The notes under the pieces: generated by a model
The model's input: the letters and a program-made list of their open reading frames with translations, nothing else
Databases searched by the model: none
What the model was told of the DNA's origin: nothing
DNA from: CAVPJW01 sp963705525
GTDB taxonomy: Bacteria > Acidobacteriota > Vicinamibacteria > Vicinamibacterales > CAVPJW01
DNA length: 64,000 bases
Assembly: GCA_963705525.1 (NCBI GenBank)
Contig: CAVPJW010000003.1
Location: 1 to 64,000 of the forward strand
Direction: 5' to 3'
Made by a program: the position numbers and the translations under genes
Shown here: positions 56,433 to 64,000 of the stretch, one piece after another
How the letters are laid out: each line of letters opens with the position of its first letter
Numbering within the stretch: the first letter of the stretch is position 1

Positions 56433-56481
56433 AGCGCGGTAAAGAGGTCCTTCGGGACCTCCAGGATCAATCAGGACCTGT

Positions 56482-58647
56482 TCAATTCCCTCCCGTCCCC
56501 GTTGAACCTTCGAGCGTACGCGTGGCGCGTTGAAGGGCGGCGATGACCAGCTTCGCCTGGGCGGCGGCGCGGTCGAAGTTCTTCGCTTCCACGGCCTCGC
56601 GCACTCCCGGAATCGTCTTGACGCCGTAGCCGGTGTAGAGCCCCGGCGCGTAGATCGTGTGCTTGAACCATGGACGATCGGGGAGACCGCTCGGCTCGAT
56701 CAGATCGCGCTCGGCCCGAATCATCCGCCGATTCAATTCGGAAAGATCCTGAGCGCTCGCCGACGCGCTGAGCAGCGAGTCGCCCCGGGTCTTCAGCCCC
56801 GCGCCGGCCGTGGCGAGTCCCAGAGCCGCCGAACGCAAGCCCGCAAAGTCGACCTTCGCGGCATCCGTCTCGGACCGTTTCTTCGCGTCCTTCTCGATCT
56901 CGTCCACGTACTCCGCGATCTGCTTGCCGTACGATTCATAGTCGAACGGAAGGAGGTCGGCCTCGGCCGAACGCATGACGGCAATGCCCGTCACCTGCGA
57001 GGCGGCCACGCTGTACTTGAAGCCCGGATCGATGTACTTCTTGAACCAGACCGGGTGATCGTAAATCGAATGGTACGTCCCGCCGGCCTCCTCTGAACCG
57101 ATGCCCATGTCGAGCGACGAAACGCCGAGATGGTCGAGGAACCCGGTGTAATCGGATCCGGATCCGAGCGCGCCCACCTTCGGCGCCGCGAGCGGCTGTT
57201 CGCCGTCCTTGGGCGGACTCTGCTCGCGCGCGTGTTCCAGCCAGAGATCGTACAGTGTCTTCGATGGCTGTTCCGGATCGTTGACCGACTTGGCGACTTC
57301 GTAGACGAACGGTGTCAGCGAATGGACAGCGCTGCTGCTGAACCATCCCTTGGTCGCGCCGGCATCGCGGTTGATGTACAGGGCCACCTTCGAAGACACC
57401 TCCGAGGCCAGATCCTCAACCCACTCGGTGGACCCGAGAAGGCCCTGCTCCTCGCCGTCCCAGCTGACAAACACAATGGTCCGCTTGGGAGCCCAGCCCT
57501 TCTTCCGCAGCTCGCCAAAGCTTCGCGCGATATCCATCATCGATGCGTGCCCGCTGATCGAATCGGATGCTCCGAACGTCCACGCGTCGCGATGCGATCC
57601 GATGACGATCCACTCATTCGGGAATTGCGATCCCTGAATCCGTCCGGTCACGTTGATGAGACGACGCTGCCCGTAGTCCATCTTGAGCTGCATCCTCACC
57701 TTCGCGGGCCCCGGTCCGATGTGGTATGTCAGCGGCAAGGCGCCGCGCCACGCTTCGGGCGCCACCGGACCGGCGAGCTGCTTGAGGAGCTCCTGGCCAT
57801 CGCGATACGCCATCGGCAGCACCGGAATGGCGGCGAATGTCTTGACATCGCTCATCGCCAGCCGTTCCACACCCTCCTTCGACGGCCGATTGGGAGTCGT
57901 GGGATCGCCGGGGTGAAGCGGCATGTCCATGACGCTCCCGCGCTGAATCATCCCCGCGCCGCGATAGGGCCCATCCGGATAGGCTGCGCCCTGGAAGTAG
58001 CCGTCCTCGTGCGGATCTGAGTAGATGATGCAGCCGATGGCGCCGTGCTCGGCGGCGACCTTCGGCTTGATGCCTCGCCAGCTGCCGCCATATCGCGCGA
58101 TGACGATGCGACCCTTCACGCTGATGCCGAGCTTGTCGAGCGTCTCGTAGTCGGCTGGCACGCCATAGTTCACGTAGACGAGATCACCTGTGACATCCCC
58201 CGATGGCGAATACGAGTTGTAGGCCGGGAGGATGCCGGGCTTCGATGCGAACGGATCGCCGGGCAGCACCTCTTCTTCGACCTTCAGCTTCACGGGCGTG
58301 GGCCCGAGGATTTCGACGTTCCGCTCGAGCGGCCACGGGATGACGACGCCGTACTCGTACCGGGTGACTTCGAGACCGAACTCCCTGAACCGATCGCCGA
58401 CATAGTCGGCGAGCTTGATCTCATAGGGCGATCCCGTGTGGTGCGGCTCGGCCGTCAGCACGTCGAAGAACGCCTCGGCCGTCTTCGGCGATGGCAACCC
58501 TTTGAACTCCTGCTCGCGTGTCAGCTCGGCCTGCGACGCGGCGTTCGAGAAACCGCGCAGCCGTCCACCGGATTGGCTCTGAGCCGACCCCACGACGGCA
58601 AGAATGACGACGGCAACGGCCGCTATGGCAACTCGATCACGACGCAT
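56482..58647 (-). CDS. M28 family peptidase (glutamate carboxypeptidase II/transferrin-receptor-like)
   Basis: 721 residues with a signal peptide (RVAIAAVAVVILAVVGSAQS). The order is a protease-associated insert (DLVYVNYGVPADYETLDKLG, KGRIVIARYGGSWRGIKPKV), the M28 catalytic domain and a TFR-like dimerisation domain. Zinc ligands follow the GCPII order: WIVIGSHRDAWTFGASDSIS (H, then D), FVSWDGEEQGLLGSTEW (catalytic E-E), ALYINRDAGATKG (D) and EAGGTYHSIYDHPVWF (final H). It likely removes residues from peptides in the periplasm or outside the cell. Intact, stands alone on the minus strand. Confidence 0.95.
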   Translation of the reverse strand: MRRDRVAIAAVAVVILAVVGSAQSQSGGRLRGFSNAASQAELTREQEFKGLPSPKTAEAFFDVLTAEPHHTGSPYEIKLADYVGDRFREFGLEVTRYEYGVVIPWPLERNVEILGPTPVKLKVEEEVLPGDPFASKPGILPAYNSYSPSGDVTGDLVYVNYGVPADYETLDKLGISVKGRIVIARYGGSWRGIKPKVAAEHGAIGCIIYSDPHEDGYFQGAAYPDGPYRGAGMIQRGSVMDMPLHPGDPTTPNRPSKEGVERLAMSDVKTFAAIPVLPMAYRDGQELLKQLAGPVAPEAWRGALPLTYHIGPGPAKVRMQLKMDYGQRRLINVTGRIQGSQFPNEWIVIGSHRDAWTFGASDSISGHASMMDIARSFGELRKKGWAPKRTIVFVSWDGEEQGLLGSTEWVEDLASEVSSKVALYINRDAGATKGWFSSSAVHSLTPFVYEVAKSVNDPEQPSKTLYDLWLEHAREQSPPKDGEQPLAAPKVGALGSGSDYTGFLDHLGVSSLDMGIGSEEAGGTYHSIYDHPVWFKKYIDPGFKYSVAASQVTGIAVMRSAEADLLPFDYESYGKQIAEYVDEIEKDAKKRSETDAAKVDFAGLRSAALGLATAGAGLKTRGDSLLSASASAQDLSELNRRMIRAERDLIEPSGLPDRPWFKHTIYAPGLYTGYGVKTIPGVREAVEAKNFDRAAAQAKLVIAALQRATRTLEGSTGTGGN

Positions 58648-58680
58648 CTGGGACCTCCATCACGTGACTTAAGTAGAGTG

Positions 58681-58800
58681 CTTAGTTCCTGGTTCTTAGT
58701 GCTTAGTTCCCGGCTCTTAGTGCTTAGTTTTCTTGAACGAGGAACCCAAACTGCTCTGAACATGGAACCATTGAACCCTGGAACCCTGGAACTGGAACCT
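58681..58800. repeat. Short direct repeats and GGAACC-word array (locus C)
   Basis: A 21-base unit starting CTTAGTTCC occurs at 58,681-58,701 and 58,702-58,722 (two mismatches), with a third, incomplete copy from 58,723. Then come many GGAACC/TGAACC words (to 58,800). The first half is rich in GTTCC/GGTTC and the second in its complement, the same mid-element switch as loci A and B with a different word. It separates the M28 gene from htpX. Confidence 0.6.
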
Positions 58801-58802
58801 TT

Positions 58803-59765
58803 CTAACCGTTATACGCCATCTGTCTGAGCGCCGCGATGCGCCGCGCCATCGGCGGATGCGAGGCAAACAGGTCGGCCAGCCATCCCTCGAGATTGTCCA
58901 CCCGGCGGCCCAATGGATCGCCGATGCAGAGGTGCGCGCTGCCCTGTTTGATCAGCCTCGTCGGCTCGACGGCCTGCTCGATCGTCGCAAGCGCGGTCGC
59001 GAGGGCCAGCGGGTTGCGCGTGAGCTCGGCTCCGGAGGCATCGGCCAGATATTCTCGGCCGCGCGACACCGCCATCGCCAGAAGCCTTGCGATGATCGGC
59101 GCGAGGAGCACGGCGAAGATCCAAACCACGAGCATAATCACCGCCGCGCCGTTCTTCCGCTTGGACCGCCGTTCCGAACCGTAGAACAGGCCGCGGGAAG
59201 CCCAATCCGAGAGGAGCGCAATCGCCCCGACGAGCGCGGCGACGACCGTCATGACCCTGATGTCGTAGTTCCTGATGTGGCTCATCTCGTGCGAGACGAC
59301 CCCCTGCAGCTGTTCGCGATCGAGCGCGTCGAGCAGTCCCTGAGTGACGGCGATCGACGCGTGCGCCGGGTCACGCCCGGTCGCAAACGCGTTGGGATCG
59401 GGATCGGGGATGACGTACATGGCAGGACGTGGCAGCCCGGCCGCAATCGACATCTCCTCCACGACATTCTGGAACTGCGTCATCTTCAGGCGACGTCCCT
59501 CGTCATCCGTGATCGAGAGGAGCCGGTCCACGGGAACGGCGCTCGTGGATCGCAGCACCGCCCGGTCTCCCGCAAGATAGCTCGCGACGGCCGACACTGA
59601 TCCCACGCACAGGGTGACGATCGAGCCGAGGGGCACTGGCACGCCTTCGAGACCAAGAAAGAACCGGTCGAACCCGTATCCCAGCAGCACGAGGAACCCG
59701 ATGAAGAGCGCCATCACCAGCCACGTTCTGCGGCGGTTTGAGGCCTGCTGCTCCAGAAGGTTCAT
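58803..59765 (-). CDS. htpX: M48 family metalloprotease HtpX-like
   Basis: 320 residues, two N-terminal helices (TWLVMALFIGFLVLLGYGFD and PLGSIVTLCVGSVSAVASYL), then AMYVIPDPDPNAFATGRDPA and the zinc motif LQGVVSHEMSHIRNYDIRVM (H-E-x-x-H). The third zinc ligand is in AMAVSRGREYLADASGAELT. Two further helices lie between. The active site faces the cytoplasm. It follows lemA by 12 bases, a well-known pairing (LemA with HtpX/M48). It degrades misfolded membrane proteins in studied relatives. Confidence 0.92.
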   Translation of the reverse strand: MNLLEQQASNRRRTWLVMALFIGFLVLLGYGFDRFFLGLEGVPVPLGSIVTLCVGSVSAVASYLAGDRAVLRSTSAVPVDRLLSITDDEGRRLKMTQFQNVVEEMSIAAGLPRPAMYVIPDPDPNAFATGRDPAHASIAVTQGLLDALDREQLQGVVSHEMSHIRNYDIRVMTVVAALVGAIALLSDWASRGLFYGSERRSKRKNGAAVIMLVVWIFAVLLAPIIARLLAMAVSRGREYLADASGAELTRNPLALATALATIEQAVEPTRLIKQGSAHLCIGDPLGRRVDNLEGWLADLFASHPPMARRIAALRQMAYNG

Positions 59766-59777
59766 CGTGCAGGCGTG

Positions 59778-60341
59778 CTACTTTCTCATCGATAGATCGA
59801 CAGTCGGCACCTGCCGCTCGGCCGTGTCCGTAATCTCGAAAAGCTCGGCCCGCGTGAACCCGAAGTTCCCGGCAATCAGATTCGACGGGAAGGTTTCCTG
59901 CGCGATGTTGTAGCTCGTCGCAATGTCATTGTAGAACTGCCGGGCAAACCCCACCTTGTTCTCCGTCGAGGTCAGCTCTTCCTGCAGCATCTTGACGTTC
60001 TCGTTGGCCTTGAGCGTCGGATAGTTCTCGGCGACGGCGAACAGGCGCCCGAGCGCCTGCGTGAGCTCCCCTTCCTTGCGCGCGGCGTCCGCCGGACCGC
60101 TCGCCGACACGGCGCGGGCCCGCGCTTCCATCACCTGGGTAAGCGTGTCGCGCTCGAACTCCATGGCGCCCTTCACCGTGTTGACAAGATTCGGAATCAG
60201 ATCGTGGCGCCGCTTGAGCTGCACGTCGATCTGACGCCATCCATTAGCCACCTGGTTCCGCAATCCGATCAGACGGTTGTACGTCATCATCACCCACAGA
60301 CCGATGAGGGCGACGATGCCGATCGCAATGAGCAGAATCAT
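59778..60341 (-). CDS. lemA: LemA family protein
   Basis: I start at ATG 60,341 (ILLIAIGIVALIGLWVMMTY), whose first helix is the membrane anchor; the frame is open further upstream without homology. 187 residues. Family motifs: NRLIGLRNQVANGWRQIDVQ, LKRRHDLIPNLVNTVKGAME, FAVAENYPTLKANENVKMLQ and EELTSTENKVGFARQFYNDI. The fold is a long antiparallel helical bundle. The operon order SDR-lemA-htpX suggests a membrane-protein quality role with HtpX. Confidence 0.95.
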   Translation of the reverse strand: MILLIAIGIVALIGLWVMMTYNRLIGLRNQVANGWRQIDVQLKRRHDLIPNLVNTVKGAMEFERDTLTQVMEARARAVSASGPADAARKEGELTQALGRLFAVAENYPTLKANENVKMLQEELTSTENKVGFARQFYNDIATSYNIAQETFPSNLIAGNFGFTRAELFEITDTAERQVPTVDLSMRK

Positions 60342-60354
60342 CTCAACCTCCGCG

Positions 60355-61146
60355 TCAGAGAATGCCCCTGACGTACCCGCCGTCCACCTGAATCGTCGTG
60401 CCCGTAATGTAGCTCGCGCGTTCTGATGCGAGGAACGCAATGAGATCACCGAGCTCCTGCGGCTCGCCCAGTCGTCCCGCCGGAATTTCCTGCACCATTC
60501 GCTGCTCGATCGCCGCCGGCTCGACGCCTTCGGCGCGCGCCGTCGCCTGCGCAATCGCCGTCACGCGTTCGGTCCGCGTGTAGCCCGGCGCCACGCAGTT
60601 GACGAGGATGCGCTCGGGCGCCAGCTCGGTTGCGAGCGTCTTCGCAAAGCCGACGACCGCGGCGCGAAGCGCGTTCGACAGCATCAGGCGCGGCACGGGC
60701 TGCTTGACAGACACCGAGGTGATGTAAATGATGCGGCCGCCTCCCCGTCGCCGGAGATGCGGAACCACCGCCATCGACAATCGTACTGCACTCATGAGGG
60801 TCAGATCGATGGCAGACCGCCAATCGGCCTCTGTCAGCGTATCGAACGTGCCGGGCTTGGGGCCGCCGGCATTGCAGACGACGATATCGAGACCGCCGAA
60901 GTGCTCAACGGTCTGGCCGACGATGCGCTGGATGTCGTCGAGACGGGAGAGGTCGCCGACGATCGGCACGACCTCGGTCGAGCATTCCCGGCCGATCGTC
61001 TCGGCCGTGGCAGTGAGCTCATTCGTCGTCCGGGCGACGATGGCCAGGCGGGCACCGTCGCGGGCAAGCGATTCGGCGGCCGCGCGACCCAGTCCCTTGC
61101 TCGCCGCCGTGACGAGGGCCACCTTCCCGCTGAGCCCGGTTTCCAT
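60355..61146 (-). CDS. SDR family oxidoreductase-like protein lacking the YxxxK catalytic motif
   Basis: 263 residues. Cofactor site KVALVTAASKGLGRAAAESL (TGxxxGxG type), NAG motif DIVVCNAGGPKPG. The catalytic Ser is present (IIYITSVSVKQPVPRLMLSN), but the Y-x-x-x-K expected 12-13 residues later reads S-N-A-L-R. The C-terminal NCVAPGYTRTERV and YITGTTIQVDGGYVRG are normal. An SDR subgroup with SNxxR in this place is known from annotation of similar proteins, so this is probably a family trait rather than an error. Activity as a reductase is doubtful. 13 bases before lemA. Confidence 0.88.
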   Translation of the reverse strand: METGLSGKVALVTAASKGLGRAAAESLARDGARLAIVARTTNELTATAETIGRECSTEVVPIVGDLSRLDDIQRIVGQTVEHFGGLDIVVCNAGGPKPGTFDTLTEADWRSAIDLTLMSAVRLSMAVVPHLRRRGGGRIIYITSVSVKQPVPRLMLSNALRAAVVGFAKTLATELAPERILVNCVAPGYTRTERVTAIAQATARAEGVEPAAIEQRMVQEIPAGRLGEPQELGDLIAFLASERASYITGTTIQVDGGYVRGIL

Positions 61147-61167
61147 GGGGATTGGAATCTGCGGGAT

Positions 61168-61524
61168 CTATTTGTGAAAGTAGTCGTCCGTATGGTCGAG
61201 CCAGTCGCGACGGATCGGGCTGAAGAGATCCAGCTCGAAGGTGTCTTCGAGCGCTTCGGCCTGGTGGACAATCCACGAGGGGATGTGCAGTACCTCACCC
61301 TCGCGCACGGTGATTTCTTCGCCTTCGATCAGGAATTTGAGCGCGCCCTGGAGAACGTAGGTCATCTGCTCGCTCTCGTGGGAATGAGACGGCACGAGAC
61401 AGCCACGCTTGAGGTAGATCTGGCTGAGCATCTCGCGCTCGCCGGTGACGATCTTCCGCGACAACATTTCCGTCACTTTCTCGAGCGCGATCTCATCCCA
61501 GCGGTGGAGGCGGACAGAAGACAT
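61168..61524 (-). CDS. Cupin domain protein
   Basis: 118 residues, one cupin barrel. Motif 1: CLVPSHSHESEQMTYVLQGA (H-x-H-x(3-4)-E); motif 2: EVLHIPSWIVHQAEALEDTF (P-x4-H). The metal ligands (two His, Glu, His) are all visible. Starts the cupin-SDR-lemA-htpX minus-strand set. It could be a small-molecule isomerase, an oxygenase or a sensor. Intact. Confidence 0.88.
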   Translation of the reverse strand: MSSVRLHRWDEIALEKVTEMLSRKIVTGEREMLSQIYLKRGCLVPSHSHESEQMTYVLQGALKFLIEGEEITVREGEVLHIPSWIVHQAEALEDTFELDLFSPIRRDWLDHTDDYFHK

Positions 61525-61527
61525 GTT

Positions 61528-61650
61528 CAGGGCTCCGGCTTCAGGCTCCAGGATTTCGGGCTTCGGGCTAAGGATTGCAGGCTCCAGACTTCAGGCCTCA
61601 GGCTCCGACGCCAGGGGTCCGGGCTCACGCCACGGGCGACAGGGTTCGGG
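61528..61650. repeat. Degenerate short-word array (locus D)
   Basis: Repeated words ggcttcagg, ggctccagg, cgggcttcg, gacttcaggc and caggctccg fill the gap between the cupin start and the divergent promoters. Vocabulary is the same as at 21,593-21,728 and 24,750-24,893, but here only one orientation is seen. It would lie in the 5' leader of the cupin transcript if the minus-strand -10 box at 61,657 is used. Confidence 0.55.
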
Positions 61651-61656
61651 CTGCGG

Positions 61657-61684
61657 ATTATAGCACTCGGGCCGATGCTATAAT
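61657..61684. promoter_or_regulatory. Divergent pair of TATAAT -10 boxes
   Basis: A perfect TATAAT reads on the minus strand at 61,662-61,657 (towards the cupin operon) and another on the plus strand at 61,679-61,684 (towards the E1 gene, start 61,756). Neither has a good -35 at the standard distance (GATTAT on the plus strand). Bidirectional promoter region by position. Confidence 0.45.
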
Positions 61685-61755
61685 TGGCGCGGATAGTGTG
61701 GGTTGGCGTCAGCACCGGCCGGAAGACGATGATTCCGGCGAATCCGAGGAGCTGA

Positions 61756-63909
61756 ATGGACGGGTCGGCCGTCACGAACGGAATTGACGCCAAGGGGGGT
61801 GAGATCGACCGCGCCCTTTGCGAGTACGACGGCCTCACGCGGGACGATCTCCTTCGTGCCTACCGCTGGATGATCCTGTCGAGACGACTCGACGACAAGG
61901 AAATCCAGCTCAAGAATCAAAGCCAGATCTTCTTTCAAATCAGCGGAGCCGGCCATGAGGCCGTGCTGATTGCCGCGGGGCTTCACCTCCGGCCGGCCTA
62001 CGACTGGTTTTATTCCTATTACCGCGACCGCGCGTTGTGCCTCGTCCTGGGCATCACGCCGTACGAGATGCTCCTCGCCGGCGTCGGCTCCAAGGACGAC
62101 CCGGCCTCGGGCGGACGGCAGATGCCGTCGCACTGGGGAAATCGCGGCCTGAACATCGTGTCGGGCTCGAGCCCGACGGGAACGCAGGCGCTTCAGGCCG
62201 TCGGCTGCGCGGAAGCCACGCTTCTCTACGAACGAATCGAGGCCATCGAAAACCGGGACGCGCTCGTCCACAGCGACGAAATCACGTACATCTCGATCGG
62301 CGAAGGCGCCACGAGCGAAGGCGAATTCTGGGAATCGGTCAACACAGCCTGCACGCGGCACCTGCCGGTGCTGTTCCTGGTCGAAGACAACGGGTACGCG
62401 ATATCTGTCCCGGTCGAAGTGCAGATGCCGGGTGGAGACATTTCTCGCCTGCTCGAATCGTTCCCCGGACTGCATGTCGCGCAAGTGGACGGCACCGATC
62501 TCCTCGCCAGCTACCGGACCATGGGCGAGGCTGTGACTTATGTCCGGGCGAGGAAAGGCCCTGCGCTCGTCCACGCCAAGGTGACGCGCCCCTACTCGCA
62601 CTCGTTGTCAGACGACGAAAAGCTGTACAAGCCGCCGGCTGAGCGGGCCGCCGAAGCCGAGCGCGATCCGATTCGACGGCTGACCGAATTCCTGAAGCGC
62701 GAATCGCTCGCAACCGATCAGGAACTGGCCGCCATCAAGGTCGAAGTGGATCGCGAAGTCAGCGAAGCCGCGGATCGGGCGCTTCAGGCGCCGAAGCCGC
62801 AACGCGACACGGCGACGCTGTGGGTGTATTCGCCGGATGTCGATCCCACCTCGAATCTCTTCCTGACGCCGGCGGAAACGGCGGGAAGACCGGACACGAT
62901 GGTCAACGCCATCAACCGGACGCTCAAGGACGAGATGGAGCGAAATCCGCGCATCCTGATCTTTGGAGAGGATGTCGCCGACTGCAGCCGCTCCGAGAAT
63001 CTCACCCTGGTCGCCGGCAAGGGCGGAGTGTTCAAGGCGACGCACGATCTGCAGCGGACATTTGGCGAGGACCGCGTCTTCAACTCGGCGCTCGCCGAGG
63101 CGAGCATCATCGGCAGAGCAGTCGGCCTCGCTACCCGGGGGTTCAAGCCTGTCGTCGAAATTCAGTTCTTCGACTACATCTGGCCGGCGATGATGCAGAT
63201 ACGCGACGAGATGTCGATGCTGCGATATCGCTCGGGCAACTCGTTTTCGTGCCCGCTCGTGATTCGCGTGCCGATCGGCGGATATCTGCGCGGCGGTGGT
63301 CCGTACCACAGCCAGTCTGGCGAGAGTATCTTCGCCCACTGCCCCGGCGTCCGCATCGTGTACCCATCGACGGCGGTGGATGCAGCCGGCCTCCTGCGCA
63401 CGGCCATCCGGTGCGACGACCCTGTGATGTTCCTTGAGCACAAACATCTTTACCGCCAGACGTACAACAAGGGCGTCTATCCCGGGCCTGATTTCACGAT
63501 CCCATTCGCCCGCGCGTCGGTTCGCCGCGAAGGCACGAACGTCGTCGTCATCACCTGGGGGGCATTGGTTCAGCGGTCGCTCCTGGCAGCGCAGCAGGCG
63601 GAGCGCGACGGCATCAGCGTCGGCGTGATCGACCTGCGCACGCTGATGCCGTACGACTGGGACACGATTGCGCTTCACGTGCGCCGCACCAACCGCGTGC
63701 TCGTCGCGCACGAGGACCAGTTGACGTGCGGCTTCGGCGCGGAGCTCGCTGCGCGGATTGCCGATGAGCTCTTCGAGCACCTCGACGCGCCCGTCAGACG
63801 CGTCGGCGCGCTCGACACCCCGGTGGCTTATTGCCCCGATCTCGAAGAAGTCATCCTTCCGCAGGCGGCCGATGTGCTGCGGGCGGTTCAGGGACTCGCC
63901 CGCTACTGA
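61756..63909 (+). CDS. 2-oxoacid dehydrogenase E1, alpha and beta subunits fused
   Basis: 717 residues, ATG behind GAGGAG. Alpha part (1-~345): YRWMILSRRLDDKEIQLKNQ, FYSYYRDRALCLVLGITPYE, MPSHWGNRGLNIVSGSSPTG and the TPP/Mg site ISIGEGATSEGEFWESVNTA ... VEDNGYAISVP. Beta part (~375-717): NRTLKDEMERNPRILIFGED, AEASIIGRAVGLATRGFKPV, GGYLRGGGPYHSQSGESIFA and LVAHEDQLTCGFGAELAARI. Fused E1 proteins of the branched-chain type decarboxylate 2-oxoacids and pass the acyl group to E2. No E2 or E3 gene is in the window. Clean frame, convergent with the last partial gene. Confidence 0.92.
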   Translation: MDGSAVTNGIDAKGGEIDRALCEYDGLTRDDLLRAYRWMILSRRLDDKEIQLKNQSQIFFQISGAGHEAVLIAAGLHLRPAYDWFYSYYRDRALCLVLGITPYEMLLAGVGSKDDPASGGRQMPSHWGNRGLNIVSGSSPTGTQALQAVGCAEATLLYERIEAIENRDALVHSDEITYISIGEGATSEGEFWESVNTACTRHLPVLFLVEDNGYAISVPVEVQMPGGDISRLLESFPGLHVAQVDGTDLLASYRTMGEAVTYVRARKGPALVHAKVTRPYSHSLSDDEKLYKPPAERAAEAERDPIRRLTEFLKRESLATDQELAAIKVEVDREVSEAADRALQAPKPQRDTATLWVYSPDVDPTSNLFLTPAETAGRPDTMVNAINRTLKDEMERNPRILIFGEDVADCSRSENLTLVAGKGGVFKATHDLQRTFGEDRVFNSALAEASIIGRAVGLATRGFKPVVEIQFFDYIWPAMMQIRDEMSMLRYRSGNSFSCPLVIRVPIGGYLRGGGPYHSQSGESIFAHCPGVRIVYPSTAVDAAGLLRTAIRCDDPVMFLEHKHLYRQTYNKGVYPGPDFTIPFARASVRREGTNVVVITWGALVQRSLLAAQQAERDGISVGVIDLRTLMPYDWDTIALHVRRTNRVLVAHEDQLTCGFGAELAARIADELFEHLDAPVRRVGALDTPVAYCPDLEEVILPQAADVLRAVQGLARY

Positions 63910-63912
63910 CGG

Positions 63913-64000
63913 TCACCGCCCGGCTCTCGCCGTCACCTCGACCAGCATGAAGTGGTCCGCGCCTGGCGCCACACTCTTGAGCGTCGCGCTCTTCAGTACC
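63913..64000 (-). CDS. C-terminal fragment of an unidentified protein (partial)
   Basis: On the minus strand an open frame enters from the right edge and stops at 63,915-63,913, 3 bases after the E1 stop. The last residues read LKSATLKSVAPGADHFMLVE VTARAGR, with a beta-strand-like end. Tight convergent spacing and a sensible ending support a real gene, but 28 residues are too few to name it. Confidence 0.45.
   Translation of the reverse strand, partial: VLKSATLKSVAPGADHFMLVEVTARAGR

Noticed and set aside
58681..58730. Possible CRISPR array (21-base repeats)
   Set aside because: The two and a half units are directly adjacent with no spacers, and no cas genes are in the window.
1..64000. IS elements, prophage or integrase genes
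   Set aside because: No transposase, integrase or phage structural motifs were seen in any frame; the palindromic elements carry no ORF.

Overview
The window is GC-rich and gene-dense, with genes packed on both strands. Almost all of it (from about 1,651 to the right end) looks like an uncultured Acidobacteriota of the Vicinamibacteria type. The clearest marker is an ADOP-type FtsX permease (21,732-24,185, acidobacterial duplicated orphan permease family). The chromosome-like gene set and gene style agree (dcw genes, MurJ, M28 and M48 peptidases, a BACON/FG-GAP exoprotein). The assignment is an inference from gene content; no rRNA or tRNA gene is present to confirm it. The first ~1,650 bases carry a CopD/cytochrome c gene and seem to come from different DNA. 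At ~1,645-1,652 a rightward gene start and the leftward ftsI gene are both cut and meet head to head, as expected of a chimeric contig joint or a recent rearrangement.

Layout. 1-1,650: copper/cytochrome-type fusion gene plus a truncated membrane gene. 1,651-3,540 (minus): start of a division and cell wall operon, mraZ-rsmH-ftsL-ftsI', with three GTGGA boxes that look like the MraZ operator. 3,804-4,885: YchF-like GTPase. 4,944-18,167: first glycan block (GT4, GT2, GT9 and GT-C enzymes, a GT-B-like transferase, a nucleotide-sugar epimerase, a radical SAM/SPASM protein). 18,222-26,101: secreted proteins (STN-like; double propeller with BACON), the ADOP permease with an SRPBCC gene, and a HEAT-repeat protein. 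26,390-51,573: second glycan block (a Wzx-type flippase, seven polytopic GT-C-like proteins, two radical SAM proteins, three methyltransferases, GNAT, polysaccharide deacetylase, GT2, GT4). It includes a minus-strand cassette (small IDPGSG protein, NoeA-like methyltransferase, sulfatase-fold enzyme). 51,577-55,961: YqeY, a strong terminator, MurJ, an MFS carrier and a rhomboid protease. 55,965-61,524 (minus): DoxX, M28 peptidase, then cupin-SDR-LemA-HtpX. 61,756-63,909: fused alpha/beta 2-oxoacid dehydrogenase E1.

The two glycan blocks probably build and decorate a surface polysaccharide or glycolipid. GT2 enzymes make polyprenyl-phosphate sugars, nine GT-C proteins use them on the periplasmic side, GT4 and GT9 enzymes extend the chain in the cytoplasm, and the flippase exports lipid-linked units. 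Deacetylase, GNAT, methyltransferases, sulfatase-fold enzyme and three radical SAM proteins would modify the product. Many starts overlap the previous stop (ATGA or GTGA), so the genes are translationally coupled.

Two further traits stand out. Many genes carry single-base frameshifts, dense in some stretches (4-7 kb, 14-18 kb, 40-41 kb) and absent in others. Protein similarity resumes intact after each one, so I read them as sequence or assembly errors. Intergenic DNA also carries unusual repeats: a ~169 bp imperfect palindrome (26,164-26,332) with a related half-copy at 55,059-55,095, and degenerate short-word arrays at four other gene borders.
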